A DNA stretch of 64,000 nt from Phymatolithon calcareum (GCA_977006965.1 OZ345371.1:186001-250000), one strand, 5' to 3'. Counted from the stretch's first letter, positions 21,391 through 32,710 are shown. The notes: generated from the letters alone by a model not told the origin. Translations and numbers: made by a program.

Positions 21391-22281
21391 CACATCACCT
21401 GGTGATGTATAGGGGATATGTAAGGATTTATTTAAAAAGCTCCCAACGCCTCACCTAGAGTAGGAGTAACAGGACTAGATTTCGAACGATGTAGCGTAGT
21501 GTGGTCACTCAGGACCTCCCTCATTCGTATTTCTCTCCTAACATGTGGTTGATGTTTAAGGCAAGGCTGCAATCGGCAGTTGAAGCTTCGGCAGTTGAAG
21601 CTGGTACAGACTGGTTCCATTTGGTGGAACTGAGTACGTTCAAGAGGTTGAGGTAACAACGTGCTGTAGTGCGGTGAGGTTCCAGAGCTGGATGCCGCTC
21701 ATATGTAGTGAAATGATATCACTAGTGGTCACCTTGCTGGGAGTCTGTCCGGATGCCACATGGACAGTGGCGCACGATGCTGGGAGGTGGTTTAGTCAAG
21801 TCAAGTCAAGGCAGATTTTAATAACGTAGAATGAATGAATACTCGTCGGTTGAATTTCGAATGGCATCTTTCCCACCCACACTTGCCTTCCTTCCTTCCT
21901 TCTGTGAGTGTACAGTATGACCATCATCGTAGTGTTGCTCACAAGCAGATGAAATCGTGCGGCACAAGCATTCAATGGCAAACAAAGGCTGTGTGTGGTT
22001 CGGAGCGTGAAGAACAGAGAGAAAGGTTTCAACGGTCTACACACTAGAAGGTACAGTACAGTGCAGTACAGTAGCAAGTGAGGAAGCCTTTCCCGTGCAG
22101 TACTGTACTGTACTGTATATTCGTAAGATTGTGATGATTTTAAATAAATAAATAAAGTTCAATTGGAAAACAAGGTGGCGTGTGGCTCAGAGGCGGGCGT
22201 GGGTGGGGCGGACACAAGAACAACGGTCAGCACTCAAGAACGTTGGAGGCAGGGGAGGTTTTCATGCGCATACAGTAGCGC
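21391..22281. repeat. Composite duplicated segment, copy 1 (about 890 bp)
   Basis: This block recurs in the same orientation at 31602-32486. It contains a minus-strand TTTTTAAATAAATCC tail at its left border and a minus-strand TTATTAAAATCTGCC(TTGAC)n tail near 21800-21830. A plus-strand SINE-like 3' end with a TTTTAAATAAATAAATAAA tail lies near 22135-22160. A (CAGTAC)n hairpin lies at about 22050-22115. Copy 1 has an extra 15-bp internal duplication near 21585. It is non-coding. Confidence 0.75.
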
Positions 22282-24022
22282 TCGCGTTCGATTCAGTGAA
22301 CCGAAACATGCTAGACGGATCATCCGTCATGCAGGAGTGTGCTACAGTATGATGTATGTATGAATGCTGAGGAAGTGGGTTTAGATTTTTGGCGCGGATG
22401 TGGCGATAGTCGGTACTGCAAAAGGTGAATATTCTGAGAGTGTGTAATTCAAGTTTGTTTGAAACACGGGTCAAGATGACGACGACGCAAGACAGATCAG
22501 GTTTGCGCGGGATCGATCACAATGAATGAATGAATGACATCGTCTAGAAGACAGGCAGGCCGGCGCCGACTAATAAACTTTTTCCAAAGTCTCTTCTGCG
22601 CAGTATCATGGAGAACTTACTGTATTGCGCCCTTCATTAAAAAACGAAGAGTGTACTGTTGACAAATTTAATTTTGTCATCATCGACGAAGACGAAAAAT
22701 TCTTCCTCCATCGCGACAATCAACTGCAGTTAGTTGTCCACTATCGTCATGCTGCTGGAGAGTCGACCACGCAGCGTTGAGGGCTTCTAACATAAAAACC
22801 TACAATTTCCCCCCAGACGGAAAGTCAGTTCAGCAATAGTGGACACCTCAGATGTTCGAACAGCCCGCAAGACCTGCACGCCCGTCTGACTTTTGTTTCG
22901 CTTCCACTTGTTGAGAGCTCTAAAATTACTGTCGTAGAGAGTGCTCTGCGTATCATAACGGATGAGTAGTAGTCTTGGCAAGGGGTGCCGATTTAATGAA
23001 CTTTCCGCACTTTTTTGGTCCATGTAGTGAATTTCCTCGTAAATCATCATACAACTTGTCCCAAGTATAGCCGTATGATACTTGGGACACGATTGATGGG
23101 TCCAATGCGGTATTAATACAGTACCACAACAATTGTTGTGATTGATGGTGAGGCGTCTGTATGCCTGGACGCCGATAATCGCGATTATTTGAAATTTTAT
23201 GATACTCAATGCAACATTTCATACGGGTTCACATTGAACGCTGGAGCTGGAATGAAGCAAGGACCGGATCACTGGAGTTGACTGACTAGTAGGGTGGCTC
23301 AGTACTGAAGCCTGTCAGTTAGGAATGAGCATCAACTTAATGTTCAAAATGGATGTCACTTTTGATATTGCCCCGGAAAGCCTGATACTATATTAAAGGT
23401 ATGATAGAATATCAATGCGAAAAGACTTCGTATTGATATTGCAATTTTCATTGATATATCAACTGAATATCAACTACTTTGGATGACGACTGCAAGTTTG
23501 AAAGATGGGGTTTTCAAAAACATTGTTTCAAAGTGTAAAAGTGTTTTTATTTTCTCGAGTCGTACTCCTCTTTTTTTGTATTTTTGTATACGTCCGGGCA
23601 TTACAGTAGTTGACATCGGATTGAAAATCTTGAAATTTTGTCATGCCGCCAAAATGAGGTTGATAATCGGATATTCGTTGATATCGACAGTATCGATGCT
23701 CATTCCTACTGTCAGTCCTGAATTCTGATTTTCAGACGGCAGTCAGTCAAATACAATGTATATCACACTAGGACCGAGGGACTCCTGAACGAAAAAATTA
23801 TCTCAAAATAAAAACCCTCGAGATATTGAGCTTTCCTGCATTTCAGTCCAATACTTCCACTTGATTTTTGGGGCATGTATGGTGACTTTGAAGACAAATT
23901 TTCCCAGTTACTACTCAGTGCATTTCAGGTATCCTTGCGGACACAGAGAAACAGTCTTCTGGCGACAAGGTAAACGCTTGGAACGGGGTAAACCACGGTA
24001 CTGAGTCCCATGCCCATGAGCT
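22282..24022. other. No gene; hairpin and GATATC-rich stretch
   Basis: A 12-bp perfect inverted repeat, TGTCCCAAGTAT (23057-23068) with its complement at 23078-23089, is present, followed by the palindrome CACAACAATTGTTGTG. Bases 23340-23700 are rich in TTGATATC-type words. Minus-strand frames of 140 and 89 codons near 22787-23222 show no recognised family. Confidence 0.35.
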
Positions 24023-24556
24023 ATGTCTCGACTCGCCCTTCATTTCCTCTTGCCTCTTTCCCTGTGCATCGTCGCACTTTTCACTTTCTTGCCAGTGTCC
24101 GAAAGCAACTTTAGGAGTGCTTTTGTCGCAGCGGTGATGATGGTCATGACTCTAGCGTCGAGGGCATTGTGGACGGTGATGAGGCTTAACAAGAAGCGAA
24201 AGAATAAGTGGAGGTTGAGGCCGAAGACGAAATGCGGTTTCGAACAGTACGGCAATTGTGATGTCGACGAAGAGCATCGTTCCCGAAATGGGTCCACAAG
24301 CAAGAGCGAACCGCGATCGACGCGAAAGAAAAAATTAAGATTCGATGAGCACCGGCGACCTCTTGCAATTGTAAATTGTGGTCAGGGTGATGCTGACAAC
24401 GGCGACGATCGCCGTCAGGAGTCTAGGATTCGCAAGAAACGACGGTCGAGGCGCAAAAAACTATGGCGACTCGTAGACTATGTCAATTGGGATGCTTGCG
24501 GAGATATTGTCGATGGCGTTGTCGACGAGGTTGATGGTGACCACGTCGGCTCTTGA
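24023..24556 (+). CDS. Hypothetical small membrane or secreted basic protein, 177 residues
   Basis: The frame runs from ATG to TGA. The N-terminus has a signal or anchor segment (HFLLPLSLCIVALFTFLPV, residues 7-25) followed by a second hydrophobic stretch (around 33-54). After this come strongly basic blocks (LNKKRKNKWRLRPKTK and RIRKKRRSRRKKLWR), separated by acidic Asp/Glu-rich stretches. The last 25 residues are acidic (DIVDGVVDEVDGDH). No known domain is recognised. The ordered composition and signal-like start argue for a real gene, but there is no paralogue here to test it. It could be an endomembrane protein with a charged cytosolic tail. Confidence 0.4.
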   Translation: MSRLALHFLLPLSLCIVALFTFLPVSESNFRSAFVAAVMMVMTLASRALWTVMRLNKKRKNKWRLRPKTKCGFEQYGNCDVDEEHRSRNGSTSKSEPRSTRKKKLRFDEHRRPLAIVNCGQGDADNGDDRRQESRIRKKRRSRRKKLWRLVDYVNWDACGDIVDGVVDEVDGDHVGS

Positions 24557-25885
24557 TAAGTGCGATATGGCGATCATGATTATTAAAGGGAGGACTGATT
24601 GCAGTCGGATGACGGTCGCCATAAGGTGAGAAATCCGTGATGACTACACTAGAGGTGATAAGCGTCGTCTTTAGAAGGGTAGACTCCAATTTTAAATCCT
24701 GTTCGCGTGCCATTGGTCGTGGAAAGTCAGCTGGGTTTCAACCTTGGTGGCTTTTAAAGTATCAAGAGCCTACATAGTGTGCTTTTTACCCGTCATTCCT
24801 ATTTTCATTCTCGACTAGCAACTACCAAAGTCGTACGCCCAGGAAACGGTAGTACGCGAGGGATTTCTTTCTTCAAAAAGTAACTCTTTAATCCTTTGTC
24901 AGAATTTTAGTGAGCGCAAAGAATTTCCCTAAAGTCTCTCGCACTCTACTTCGCGTGGTTCTGAGTCCTCGCCTCTTTATGATCCCGTAGCTCTCTGACG
25001 AGAGGGTCAAAGTAGATGAAGAATGTTCATTTAATTAGTGCCTCGTGGAAACTAGATTATGGTCTACAGCTCGTGCAATATGCTATCTATGAATTTCATT
25101 TTCCCTTGTATTCTACATCAAGCACCGTATGGCATACTTGCAGCCAAGGTGCAACGGATGCGACGCACTATCACTCTCGTGCAGTATGGTATCGAAAAAC
25201 CTCATTTTCCAACACATTCGTCATCAACTATTGTATTCAAAACTTTCACACACGGTCGTGTTACTTTGGGTATCGGCGATAATGTGAAAGTGCAAGCAAT
25301 TGGGACCCCGAGCAGTTCAAAGCAAGGGTTTTCTCGAAAAGCTGGTCGTCCACACGTCATGCCCTGTCAGCTGTACGAAAGGACCTTACACGCTTCATGA
25401 TCTTGAGCCTCGAGTGCTGGAAAAGGACAGTTTATGAGAATGGACATGCATTCTACCCTTAGCTCTGTTGCTAAATTGCGGCGTGCCAGGGTTCATGAGA
25501 TTGTTAAAGTGGTGTCTGAAGCCGAAAGAAGCCTCCAAAAGTCCAATTGTCGCAATTGGGCAACAGACCGGTTGCGCTATAGGGCTGACTGCCATAATCT
25601 GCCGGATTCGACTACGACACTCATTATGCTGGTGAGAGAACATTTGTTGGAATGTCCGTTTTCATTCAATATGACATTCTTATCTATTAGGAGCAATGTT
25701 GAGCATCAACATCAGTTATTACGCTTGTTAATCAATAAGCAGCTTGATTGATTATCTTGGTTAATGAATCAAATGTCGTTTTTATTAATGTCAAAATTTG
25801 CCTTGATGCATTCCTTACGCATGATGTTTTCTTCCGCTTACGACTACAACATATGATAACGAGGACACCAAGGTCTCAACTTCGA
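24557..25885. other. No intact gene; decayed tandem-repeat coding possible
   Basis: Bases 25060-25300 encode, in two frames about 108 bp apart, related strings LVQYAIYEFHFP and LVQYGIEKPHFP. They could be remnants of a repeat protein. Otherwise nothing is recognised. Confidence 0.3.
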
Positions 25886-25989
25886 GTCGAAAACCTTTCT
25901 TTCTTTCTTTACTGCGGGATTTCTCGAAGCTGATGGAACAACTCCGCATCCTTACGGCTCTAGTAGACCTTAACAGATACGAGTGGTAA
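25886..25989 (-). repeat. Retroelement 3' end with (AAAG)n tail, copy 1
   Basis: On the minus strand the sequence runs TACCACTCGTATCTGTTAAG ... GAAATCCCGCAGTAAAG and then (AAAG)n. It is nearly identical to minus-strand 32710-32606. Confidence 0.7.
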
Positions 25990-26999
25990 ATTCTCCCAGG
26001 TGTTTGCTTGCGCGCGGCACACATCATGTATCGAGATTTTTCTGTCCTGCAATGCACGCAACCGCGCGAGGCACAGGATCCCTTCGGTTACTATGAAGGG
26101 ACCCTTGCTGAAGGGGGCGAACGGGAGGCAGAGAAGGCACTTGGGAAGCAATAAGTTTTTACCCAACGCCCGAATCTATCTTTGGTGACGTTCCTGGACG
26201 AGACGTGAAAGCTGCAGTCAAACGCACTAACAATAGGATAGAATGAAAGAAACTTAGGCCGTCGATCCGCTGCTAGCCCCAAAAGGGGAAAATCCAAAAT
26301 AACGGGCTGTCGTGCTTCAGAATGTCATTGATGTGATCGCAACATGCGCAACACAGAAGACTGTAGAACTAAGCCGCACCCTACACCCTTAGCCCATCAC
26401 ATCACATAGGGGCGCATACGGCGAGATACACCACGGATCTGTGTGCCCGTTTGGATGCGAGAGCCAACTTTTCGACAGAAAGAGGTCCAGATATTTTCCT
26501 TGCATGAGAAACAACATCATGATGATGCTGTTCTATGGTCAAACTTGATGCTTCTGTCCTTACAGCAGGACGAAATTTCCGCATGAACAGGCCCCCAGTG
26601 AAGCGTGGCTCAATATTCCGTCACGTGAGTATGATCAGCAACATGGTCATCTGCTTCGGTTTCTATCAAATATCTTCAGAAATCTCCACGAAAAGCCAGA
26701 AATGATACTCTCCACTCTATTGGAGTTCAAAGTAAATATTTGAAGGAAACCAAGGTGGTGAGAAAGATGCACAGAGTAACGGAACTTGTCCATCCGAATC
26801 ACTCTGTGCTCCACGAATCGTCCAACCACAATCCCGTGGACAGGAAAGGACTGACTGCAAAAACCAAGATCCATCAGTCTGTGAAAAAGTCAAGCCCCTC
26901 CTCGTGTGGCAGACACACACTACACTAGCAGTCTGGAAATTTATTCTCACGTCTGTTTGTTGTATGTTTCTTACCAGATCTAATTTCCTTTTCCCAACG
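25990..26999. other. No gene recognised
   Basis: Short frames on both strands only, with no repeated sequence identified. The left arm of the large inverted duplication begins near 27000. Confidence 0.3.
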
Positions 27000-27144
27000 T
27001 GCCAACATGAAGTGGATAACTATTCCAGAAGAAAAATATGGACTACTCGATCAGTTCTTTTGGTGGCTTGGGTCTTCTAATTGCCAAATAAATCCGAATG
27101 AACTGAAGATCATACAAACATTGGCTCCCATCTGTCGAAGTTCT

Positions 27145-27426
27145 TCAAAGTCGCCTCTCTCCCATTCTTATGACCATAAAGACTCGAGATATCCAAAGCG
27201 CATCCATTGGGGCGAGATCGGCATACACCACGATCTGTGTACTTCTGGGCATTGGACTGCACGGATTATCACGAGACAGCTGCCGCGAATTGACAAAGTA
27301 GGCAGTTTCACAATTTCGATTTGACCGTATATTCTCATCGCGGACGAACTTGAACGGTGTCCACAAAAAATTACGTCCTTGCATCGAGCATGCCTTTGTC
27401 GCCATCAACATGGTTCTCTCATCCAT
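27145..27426 (-). CDS. Orphan 93-residue protein, paralogue 1
   Basis: The frame runs from ATG at 27424-27426 to TGA. About 60 percent of the residues match the paralogue at 45851 with no gaps, and many changes are conservative (D/E, I/V, F/Y, L/M). Shared blocks are MxTKAC, TPFxFVRxE, NSRQxSRxN, CSPxPRxTQ and LWISR. The stop context GERRL-stop also survives in the other copy beyond its insertion. About 400 bp upstream is also conserved, including GATATAATATCCTGCC and the GTGTCTCGCTCATCATC leader just before the ATG. There is no signal peptide, membrane segment or recognised family. The conservation pattern suggests selection on the protein before or after duplication. It may be a host gene or part of an unrecognised mobile element. 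Confidence 0.5.
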   Translation of the reverse strand: MDERTMLMATKACSMQGRNFLWTPFKFVRDENIRSNRNCETAYFVNSRQLSRDNPCSPMPRSTQIVVYADLAPMDALWISRVFMVIRMGERRL

Positions 27427-28142
27427 GATGATGATGAGCGAGACACCCTCCGAGAGGGCTCTCTTTTCTGTTAGATGCTACCAATTAGCATCGTGATCAT
27501 GATGCGCAATTGAGTCCGAAACCCGTATCCTATGTGGGCACAAAGGCAGGATATTATATCACGTTAGCACCTATTGCATATCACACCTCTTTCCGTGTTC
27601 ACAGCGAAAACTGATATACTGGACACTGTCCATAATAGCCAGGCAATTTCCATCAGATGGTAGACTCGTCGAATATGGCACTGTGACGACGTTAATCAAT
27701 CAGTTAAGAACTGAGACATAGCATCAGCTCGTATCTGCGAGTAGGAGTAGTGGCCAAGTGTGAAGCCCAGGAGCCTATCACGGATCCTTCACATGGCACT
27801 TGCGTTTTGAAGCTACTGCTGCAACATCGGTACCCAGGTTCAGCATTGTGTACACATGACGCATGTCCGCGCCTGAGCATGGCACAGTGCTCGTACTCTA
27901 CGAAGTAATGTACAAATGCATGCGATTGATGTTAGATGTTTATAGTAGTTGCCGCTAAAGCTACTCATCAAGATATTTGAGACCAGTGATGTGGAAATTG
28001 GCGCCTGAACAATATAACTCTGTTATACTCCATCCAGGAAGTATACGAACAATTTATTGACTCATTCTCTCCGAGCAGCAATTAATAAGAGCTGGATCAC
28101 CTAGCTTCAACGTGGAAGTAAAGAGAGAAATGCTGGAAGTGC

Positions 28143-28499
28143 CTAGTCATCGTCACTTTCGGACTCACTAGTACTGTTTTCGCTATCCTCATCCTTGTCC
28201 GTGGTCGTATTTCCATCACTTTCGCCTTCAGTACTCGAGTCCGTGTCGGAGTCCTTTGAGCGGCTGGTCGTATCGACCTTCATGTTGATCGGTGCTTCAA
28301 CGGTGCGTGCAAAGAAGAGGCGATCCTCGGCCTTGCGCTCCTCTTTGTGTCCACCCCCGCTGACCTTGGCTCGAACAACATTATTATGAGCATTGGCCTT
28401 GCGGACGGAGCTACGGAGAGTCTTCTTGGGCACAGTTGCGGCAAAGGCAACTGCTGAGAGAGCGAAGAGGGCGAACAGGAAGACAGTGAAGCGAGTCAT
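28143..28499 (-). CDS. Secreted acidic Ser/Asp-rich protein, 118 residues, paralogue 1
   Basis: The frame extends further upstream, but the ATG at 28497-28499 starts a typical signal peptide (RFTVFLFALFALSAVAFA, cleavage near residue 21). A basic segment follows (KKTLRSSVRKAN and GGGHKEERKAED), then VEAPINMKVDTTSR. The last 35-40 residues are almost only Ser, Asp, Glu, Thr, Asn and Gly, ending SESESDDD. A near-identical gene (about 109 of 118 residues) lies in the opposite orientation at 34255. Most replacements fall in the acidic tail. A TATA element lies 96 bp upstream in both copies. The protein is probably secreted to the wall or matrix and may bind cations, which is inference. No family is recognised. 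Confidence 0.7.
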   Translation of the reverse strand: MTRFTVFLFALFALSAVAFAATVPKKTLRSSVRKANAHNNVVRAKVSGGGHKEERKAEDRLFFARTVEAPINMKVDTTSRSKDSDTDSSTEGESDGNTTTDKDEDSENSTSESESDDD

Positions 28500-28594
28500 G
28501 ATAGTGCGGTGTGCGGGATTTGTGGGAGAATGATCGAAAGGAACACTGCAGATGTAGTGATGGGTGAAGTATCTCTTGTTCGATGGCTTGTGGT

Positions 28595-28602
28595 CTTTTA
28601 TA
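28595..28602 (-). promoter_or_regulatory. TATA box of the secreted acidic gene
   Basis: TATAAAAG on the minus strand, 96 bp from the ATG. It is conserved in sequence and distance in the inverted copy at 34152-34159. Confidence 0.65.
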
Positions 28603-28690
28603 GTTTTCAAAGGTCCTGTGAATCGGCTCCATACGACTCGTGTAATAGCAGAGGTCGCGAAACCGTGCTCTCACTTGTCTTCAAGCTAGA

Positions 28691-29788
28691 GCTGCGGTGC
28701 CATTTCTTGCTCCACGTCAGCTATGATGCTCGAGGGGCGAAAAAGGTCACCATGTTACAATACACCATTTGCTACTTAGTGGAACAGAAGAAGCATTTCA
28801 ACTGAGCAGTTTACAATTTGTTATGTTCAAGTGCACGTATTTTCTAAAAAATGCAGCTTTTTGTTTACCAGACGTACATCGCATGCGTACAAGACCAAAG
28901 CCCTGTTGCATCTCCTTCCACGTATCTCTTTCCACTATATTTTCAAGAAAATTATCCTATTACCTATCAGTGCAAAATTTAGAGCAGCTCTTAGAGGATG
29001 ACTCAGCTAGTCTCATTCGCATAATCTCACACTTTAGTTCTTAATGATTGGATTTTAAGCCACAGATTTTACTGCTTAGATGAAGCGAAATGTTGAGAGG
29101 TTTTCGAGACGATTCTTAAAACTTGAAATCTACAGTATTCTGAGCTCGAATAAACAATGTCCGAAGCAGAGGAAAAATGAGAAGTTTCGGCAAAATCCCT
29201 TTCATCCAGAATGCGCGAACTATTCAACGGTGCTTGGGAGCAGAGCACGATCAGGATATGTACTGTCGAAACTGCTGATGTCGTCTCGAAAATGTGACAC
29301 AAGCTTTGCCTCGTAGTGTACTCTTGGTACGATATACACATCTAAGAGATAACGTACTCATCATCATCAATAGAACATGATAAAGTTGAAGCTAGGTTTA
29401 CTGTGCCGCTGGTATCGACATACAAATATTGGGAAGACATGTCTTTATCAGCGATTTAGAAAGTTTGGAAAAGTACCGGAATTTCCTGTTCTGCGACAAG
29501 AGCCTTTTTGACGGCCAACGTACTGCATCATCATAAAAGAGTTATCACGGGAATGACCTCACTTTAATTCGGATTAAGGAGATATTAGAAGGATAGTAGA
29601 GAGATGAGCATGGAAAACAGCGAGAAGCTGCCTTGTTGCTCAAATTGAGGCTTTGGGAGCTTTTAAAATAAATCAACATATATCCCCTCACTTTTCTTAT
29701 ACGTCGAACAGTATGTTTTCTTGCTCAACTCTCTCCGAAGTACTACCATGTAATGCTATAGCAAGGCGAGCCTGGAGCTGTTCCCATG
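28691..29788. other. Spacer of the inverted duplication; one retroelement tail
   Basis: Bases 29610-29695 hold a plus-strand tail (CAGCGAGAAGCTGCC, CTCAAATTGAGG, TTTGGGAGC, TTTTAAAATAAATC) matching 18133-18190 inverted. No gene is recognised in the rest. Confidence 0.4.
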
Positions 29789-30659
29789 CAGGCCTTGGGA
29801 GTAACATGTTGCACTTTATTGGAGCGACAAGAAGAAGAACAATACATATAACAATAGATTCTCTTTCGTCAATAGGTACTGCAATACCTATCAACAGGAT
29901 CTGGTAAAAAGACGTCACATGTCCAGCAGAGCTTGTTGCTCGGCATCTTCACCGATTCGTTCAGCGATACGAGCGCTGCGTGCATTACTCATTGCGGTAA
30001 CGACTGTCTGCAAGTTCCAATAGCGACGATTCACCTCGCAATACTCCTAGAACCATCCTGTGCAGTATTTTTGGCGATGGCTGCATGATACATAGCCGTC
30101 AACTGGCCTTCGTCGCCACCAGCAACGCAAGGTAATAAATGCGAGTAAGGAGTACTCCATCCGCAGCCTTTGGGAAATGATATTAGTGGGCTCGGATTCT
30201 TGCAGTTCCTCAACCGGGGACACTCAAAAACATAGCAAGTGACATTAGCGCGGTCAGGTTGATTTGGTTTTCGCGACGCAATTATTTTCACAATATCGTC
30301 CTTCTTGACCATCAGCGACTTGACCACATACTGCTGCGTGGGTTTTCGTGCCATGTTGTGGATAGAGAACGCACGAAAGTCAACCTCTGGTGAATCGGAG
30401 TAGAACAGATCAAAAGTCTGCGGGCGGTAGCTTCGAATCTCTCGCCGGCCGAAGGTACTTTACAGAGAATTGTAGATGAATCGCTAAGCGTAGATTAAAA
30501 GAGCTAATTTTACCATGGAAAGATGCGGATCTTTGATCAGGGAGCTAGGTAGCTTGTCACTGCAATACGTACTGCAATAGATACCTAGCTTCTCAATAGT
30601 AGTGCAATATCAGTACGTTGCAACTTGTTGCATTACCAACATGTTACTCCCAAGGCCTA
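29789..30659 (-). mobile_element. 871-bp hAT-type DNA transposon with 8-bp target duplication
   Basis: The ends are inverted repeats: the left reads CAGGCCTTGGGAGTAACATG and the right, read inward, TAGGCCTTGGGAGTAACATG. The match continues for 21 perfect bases after the first two. The direct repeat TTCCCATG flanks it at 29781-29788 and 30660-30667. A YAG start and an 8-bp duplication are hallmarks of hAT elements. It carries only a broken N-terminal coding part, so it is a deletion derivative that needed a transposase in trans. Perfect ends and target duplication point to a fairly recent insertion. Confidence 0.85.
29914..30354 (-). pseudogene. N-terminal fragment of a hAT transposase-like protein
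   Basis: ATG at 30352-30354 opens a 107-codon frame with a basic start (MARKPTQQYVVK) and a Cys/His-containing region (CYVFECPRLRNC, then GCGWSTPYSHLLPC) that may be a BED-type zinc finger. After its stop, the reading continues one base over as VNRRYWNLQTVVTAMSNARS to 29914, which implies a frameshift. The catalytic domain is absent. The family assignment rests on the terminal repeats and target duplication of the enclosing element, because the zinc finger match is only suggestive. Confidence 0.5.
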
Positions 30660-31103
30660 TTCCCATGTGATGTCTACTTGAGCCTCATCACATAGCAAAA
30701 CTACCTCGGACCTCCATCTGACAATCCACTCTTTATGATTTCAAGAGTCCGGCGAAAATCAAGGCGGATCACTTCCCGACGGGAAACAGGAGAAAGTTCG
30801 ACAAACATGTTTAAAACGAGATGTCGAAGGTCATACATCCTTGCGGACGAATATTCAGAAAAATATCTGACACCAGACCTGCCAGTTTGGCTTTTTAAGA
30901 AACCTTATTCACACAATAGGGCATGATCGATTAGTCGATACTACTAAAACCGTCTTTTGTACTGCAGCTACTTGATCTTCAGATCCCTGCGCCTCCGAAA
31001 GGACAAGGCAAAAATGTTTCATCTTTCGAATACGGATGTATACTTGTTTGACGCTCAAATCTGCAGAAAAAGTTTTTAAATGGAACTAATTCACTTCATA
31101 TAA
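30660..31103. other. No gene recognised
   Basis: A 63-codon basic frame at 30735-30926 has no support. No repeat was recognised. Confidence 0.3.
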
Positions 31104-31175
31104 ACGATGGATGGATAGATGGATGTGAGTTTACTTGAAGCTCTCGTTGTCTATCAAAATCCTCAGAGGTATGGC
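31104..31175 (-). repeat. Retroelement 3' end with (ATCC)n tail, copy 1
   Basis: On the minus strand, GAAGTAAACTCACATCC is followed by (ATCC)n. It matches minus-strand 46745-46688. Confidence 0.6.
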
Positions 31176-31601
31176 ATAGCGCTTTGTTCAGGTGCCTACA
31201 TTTCTACGTCGTGTTCTTGCGGCAGATCTCCTGGATTGTGTCGACCGCACTTCGCTCCGCTTTCTTCTTCCTCTGGGATGGATTGTTTGGACATGAAGAT
31301 TGCCATCTCGTTTAGCGAGTGATCGAGTGTACGATCTTCTGGTCTCTTCTTCTCTTGATGCTTAAAAATAACCTGAAAATCACCTTTTCGTTGCAAGACG
31401 AGGATTTGATCGATTACGAGACTCTTTCTGGCCTACTTACTTTGCATTGGATATTAAGAGCAAAAATAAGACGAGCTTGGCCTATGTCTGAATCTGTAAA
31501 GTCGTTCAGGGCCAAGCAGTTTCTGTACTGAGTTCTGGAGTTGACAGTTTTGCACGTCTATATCTGTTCCTAATACCGATTAATCGGACTTTCGATCAGT
31601 T
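31176..31601. other. No gene recognised
   Basis: Short frames only. Confidence 0.3.
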
Positions 31602-32486
31602 AAACACATCGCCTGGTGATGTATAGGGGATATGTAAGGATTTATTTAAAAAGCTCCCAATGCCTCACCTAGATTAGGAGTAACAGGACTAGATTTCGAA
31701 CGATGTAGCGTAGTGTGGTCACTCAGGACCTCCCTCATTCGTATTTCTCTCCTAACATGTGGTTGATGTTTAAGGCAAGGCTGCAATCGGCAGTTGAAGC
31801 TGGTACAGATTGGTTCCATTTGGTGGAAATGAGTACGTTCAAGACGTATGAGGTAACAACGTGTTGTAGTGCGGTGAGGTTTCCAGTGCTGGATGCCGCT
31901 CATATGTACAGTAGTGAAATGATATCACTAGTGGTCACCTTGCTGGGGGTCTGTCCGGATGCCACATGAACAGTGGCGCACGATTCTGGGAGGTGGTTTA
32001 GTCAAGTCAAGTCAAGTCAAGGCAGATTTTAATAACGTAGAATGAATGAATACTGCTCGGTAGAATTTCGAATGGCATCTTTCCCACCCACACTTGCCTT
32101 CCTTCCTTCCTTCTGTGAGTGTACAGTATAACCATCATCGTAGTGTTGCTCACAAGCAGATGAAATCGTGTGGCACAAGCATTCAATGGCAAACAAAGGC
32201 TGTGTGTGGTTCGGAGCTTGAAGAACAGAGAGAAAGGTTTCAACGGTCTACAAACTGAAAGGTACAGTACAGTACAGTAGCAAGTGAGGAAGCCGTTCCT
32301 GTGCAGTACTGTACTGTACTGTATATTCGTAAGATTGTGATGATTTTAAATAAATAAATAAAGTTCAATAGGAAAGCAAGGTGGCGTGTGGCACAGAGGC
32401 GGGCGGGGGTGGGGCGGACACAAGAACAACGGTCAGCACTCAAGAACGTTGGAGGCAGGGGAGGTTTTCATGCGCATACAGTAGCA
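31602..32486. repeat. Composite duplicated segment, copy 2 (about 885 bp)
   Basis: Same orientation and content as 21391-22281, with scattered substitutions and without the 15-bp internal duplication. Homology stops sharply after CATGCGCATACAGTAGC in both. No target duplication is found at the borders, so it looks like a segmental duplication of several older insertions. Confidence 0.75.
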
Positions 32487-32590
32487 TTTATTAATTCTAT
32501 TGTCAGCAACCTCCTCATCTTCTAATGCCGTCTGCAGCGACCGGACGGCTCCATGATCGTTCGATTGAATAACCATAGATGCAAGATCTA
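32487..32590 (-). repeat. LINE-related 5' module fragment
   Basis: On the minus strand it starts AGATCTTGCATC and runs through GATCATGGAGCCGTCCGGTC, matching the start of the LINE-like insertion at 61822 at exactly the same 5' base. It ends near AATTAATAAATGC at 32487. Confidence 0.5.
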
Positions 32591-32605
32591 TTTCCGCATT
32601 TTCCT

Positions 32606-32710
32606 TTTCTTCCATCTTTCTTTCTTTCTTTTACTGCGGGATTTCTTGAAGCTGATGGAACAACTCCGCATCCTTACGGCTCTAGTTGACCTTAACAGAT
32701 ACGAGTGGTA
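32606..32710 (-). repeat. Retroelement 3' end with (AAAG)n tail, copy 2
   Basis: Nearly identical to minus-strand 25989-25886, ending GAAATCCCGCAGT(AAAAG)(AAAG)n. The element body probably continues rightward to about 33000. Confidence 0.65.

Larger units (their letters stand above)
27000..28690 (-). repeat. Left arm of a large inverted duplication
   Basis: The 1.7-kb arm carries two small genes, both on the minus strand. Bases 27900-28690 match 34060-34885 in inverse orientation, and bases 27000-27830 match 45430-46690 in inverse orientation. The two halves are contiguous here, whereas in the right arm they are pushed 10.5 kb apart by LTR elements. Similarity covers flanks and promoters, not only coding parts. 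Confidence 0.75.
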
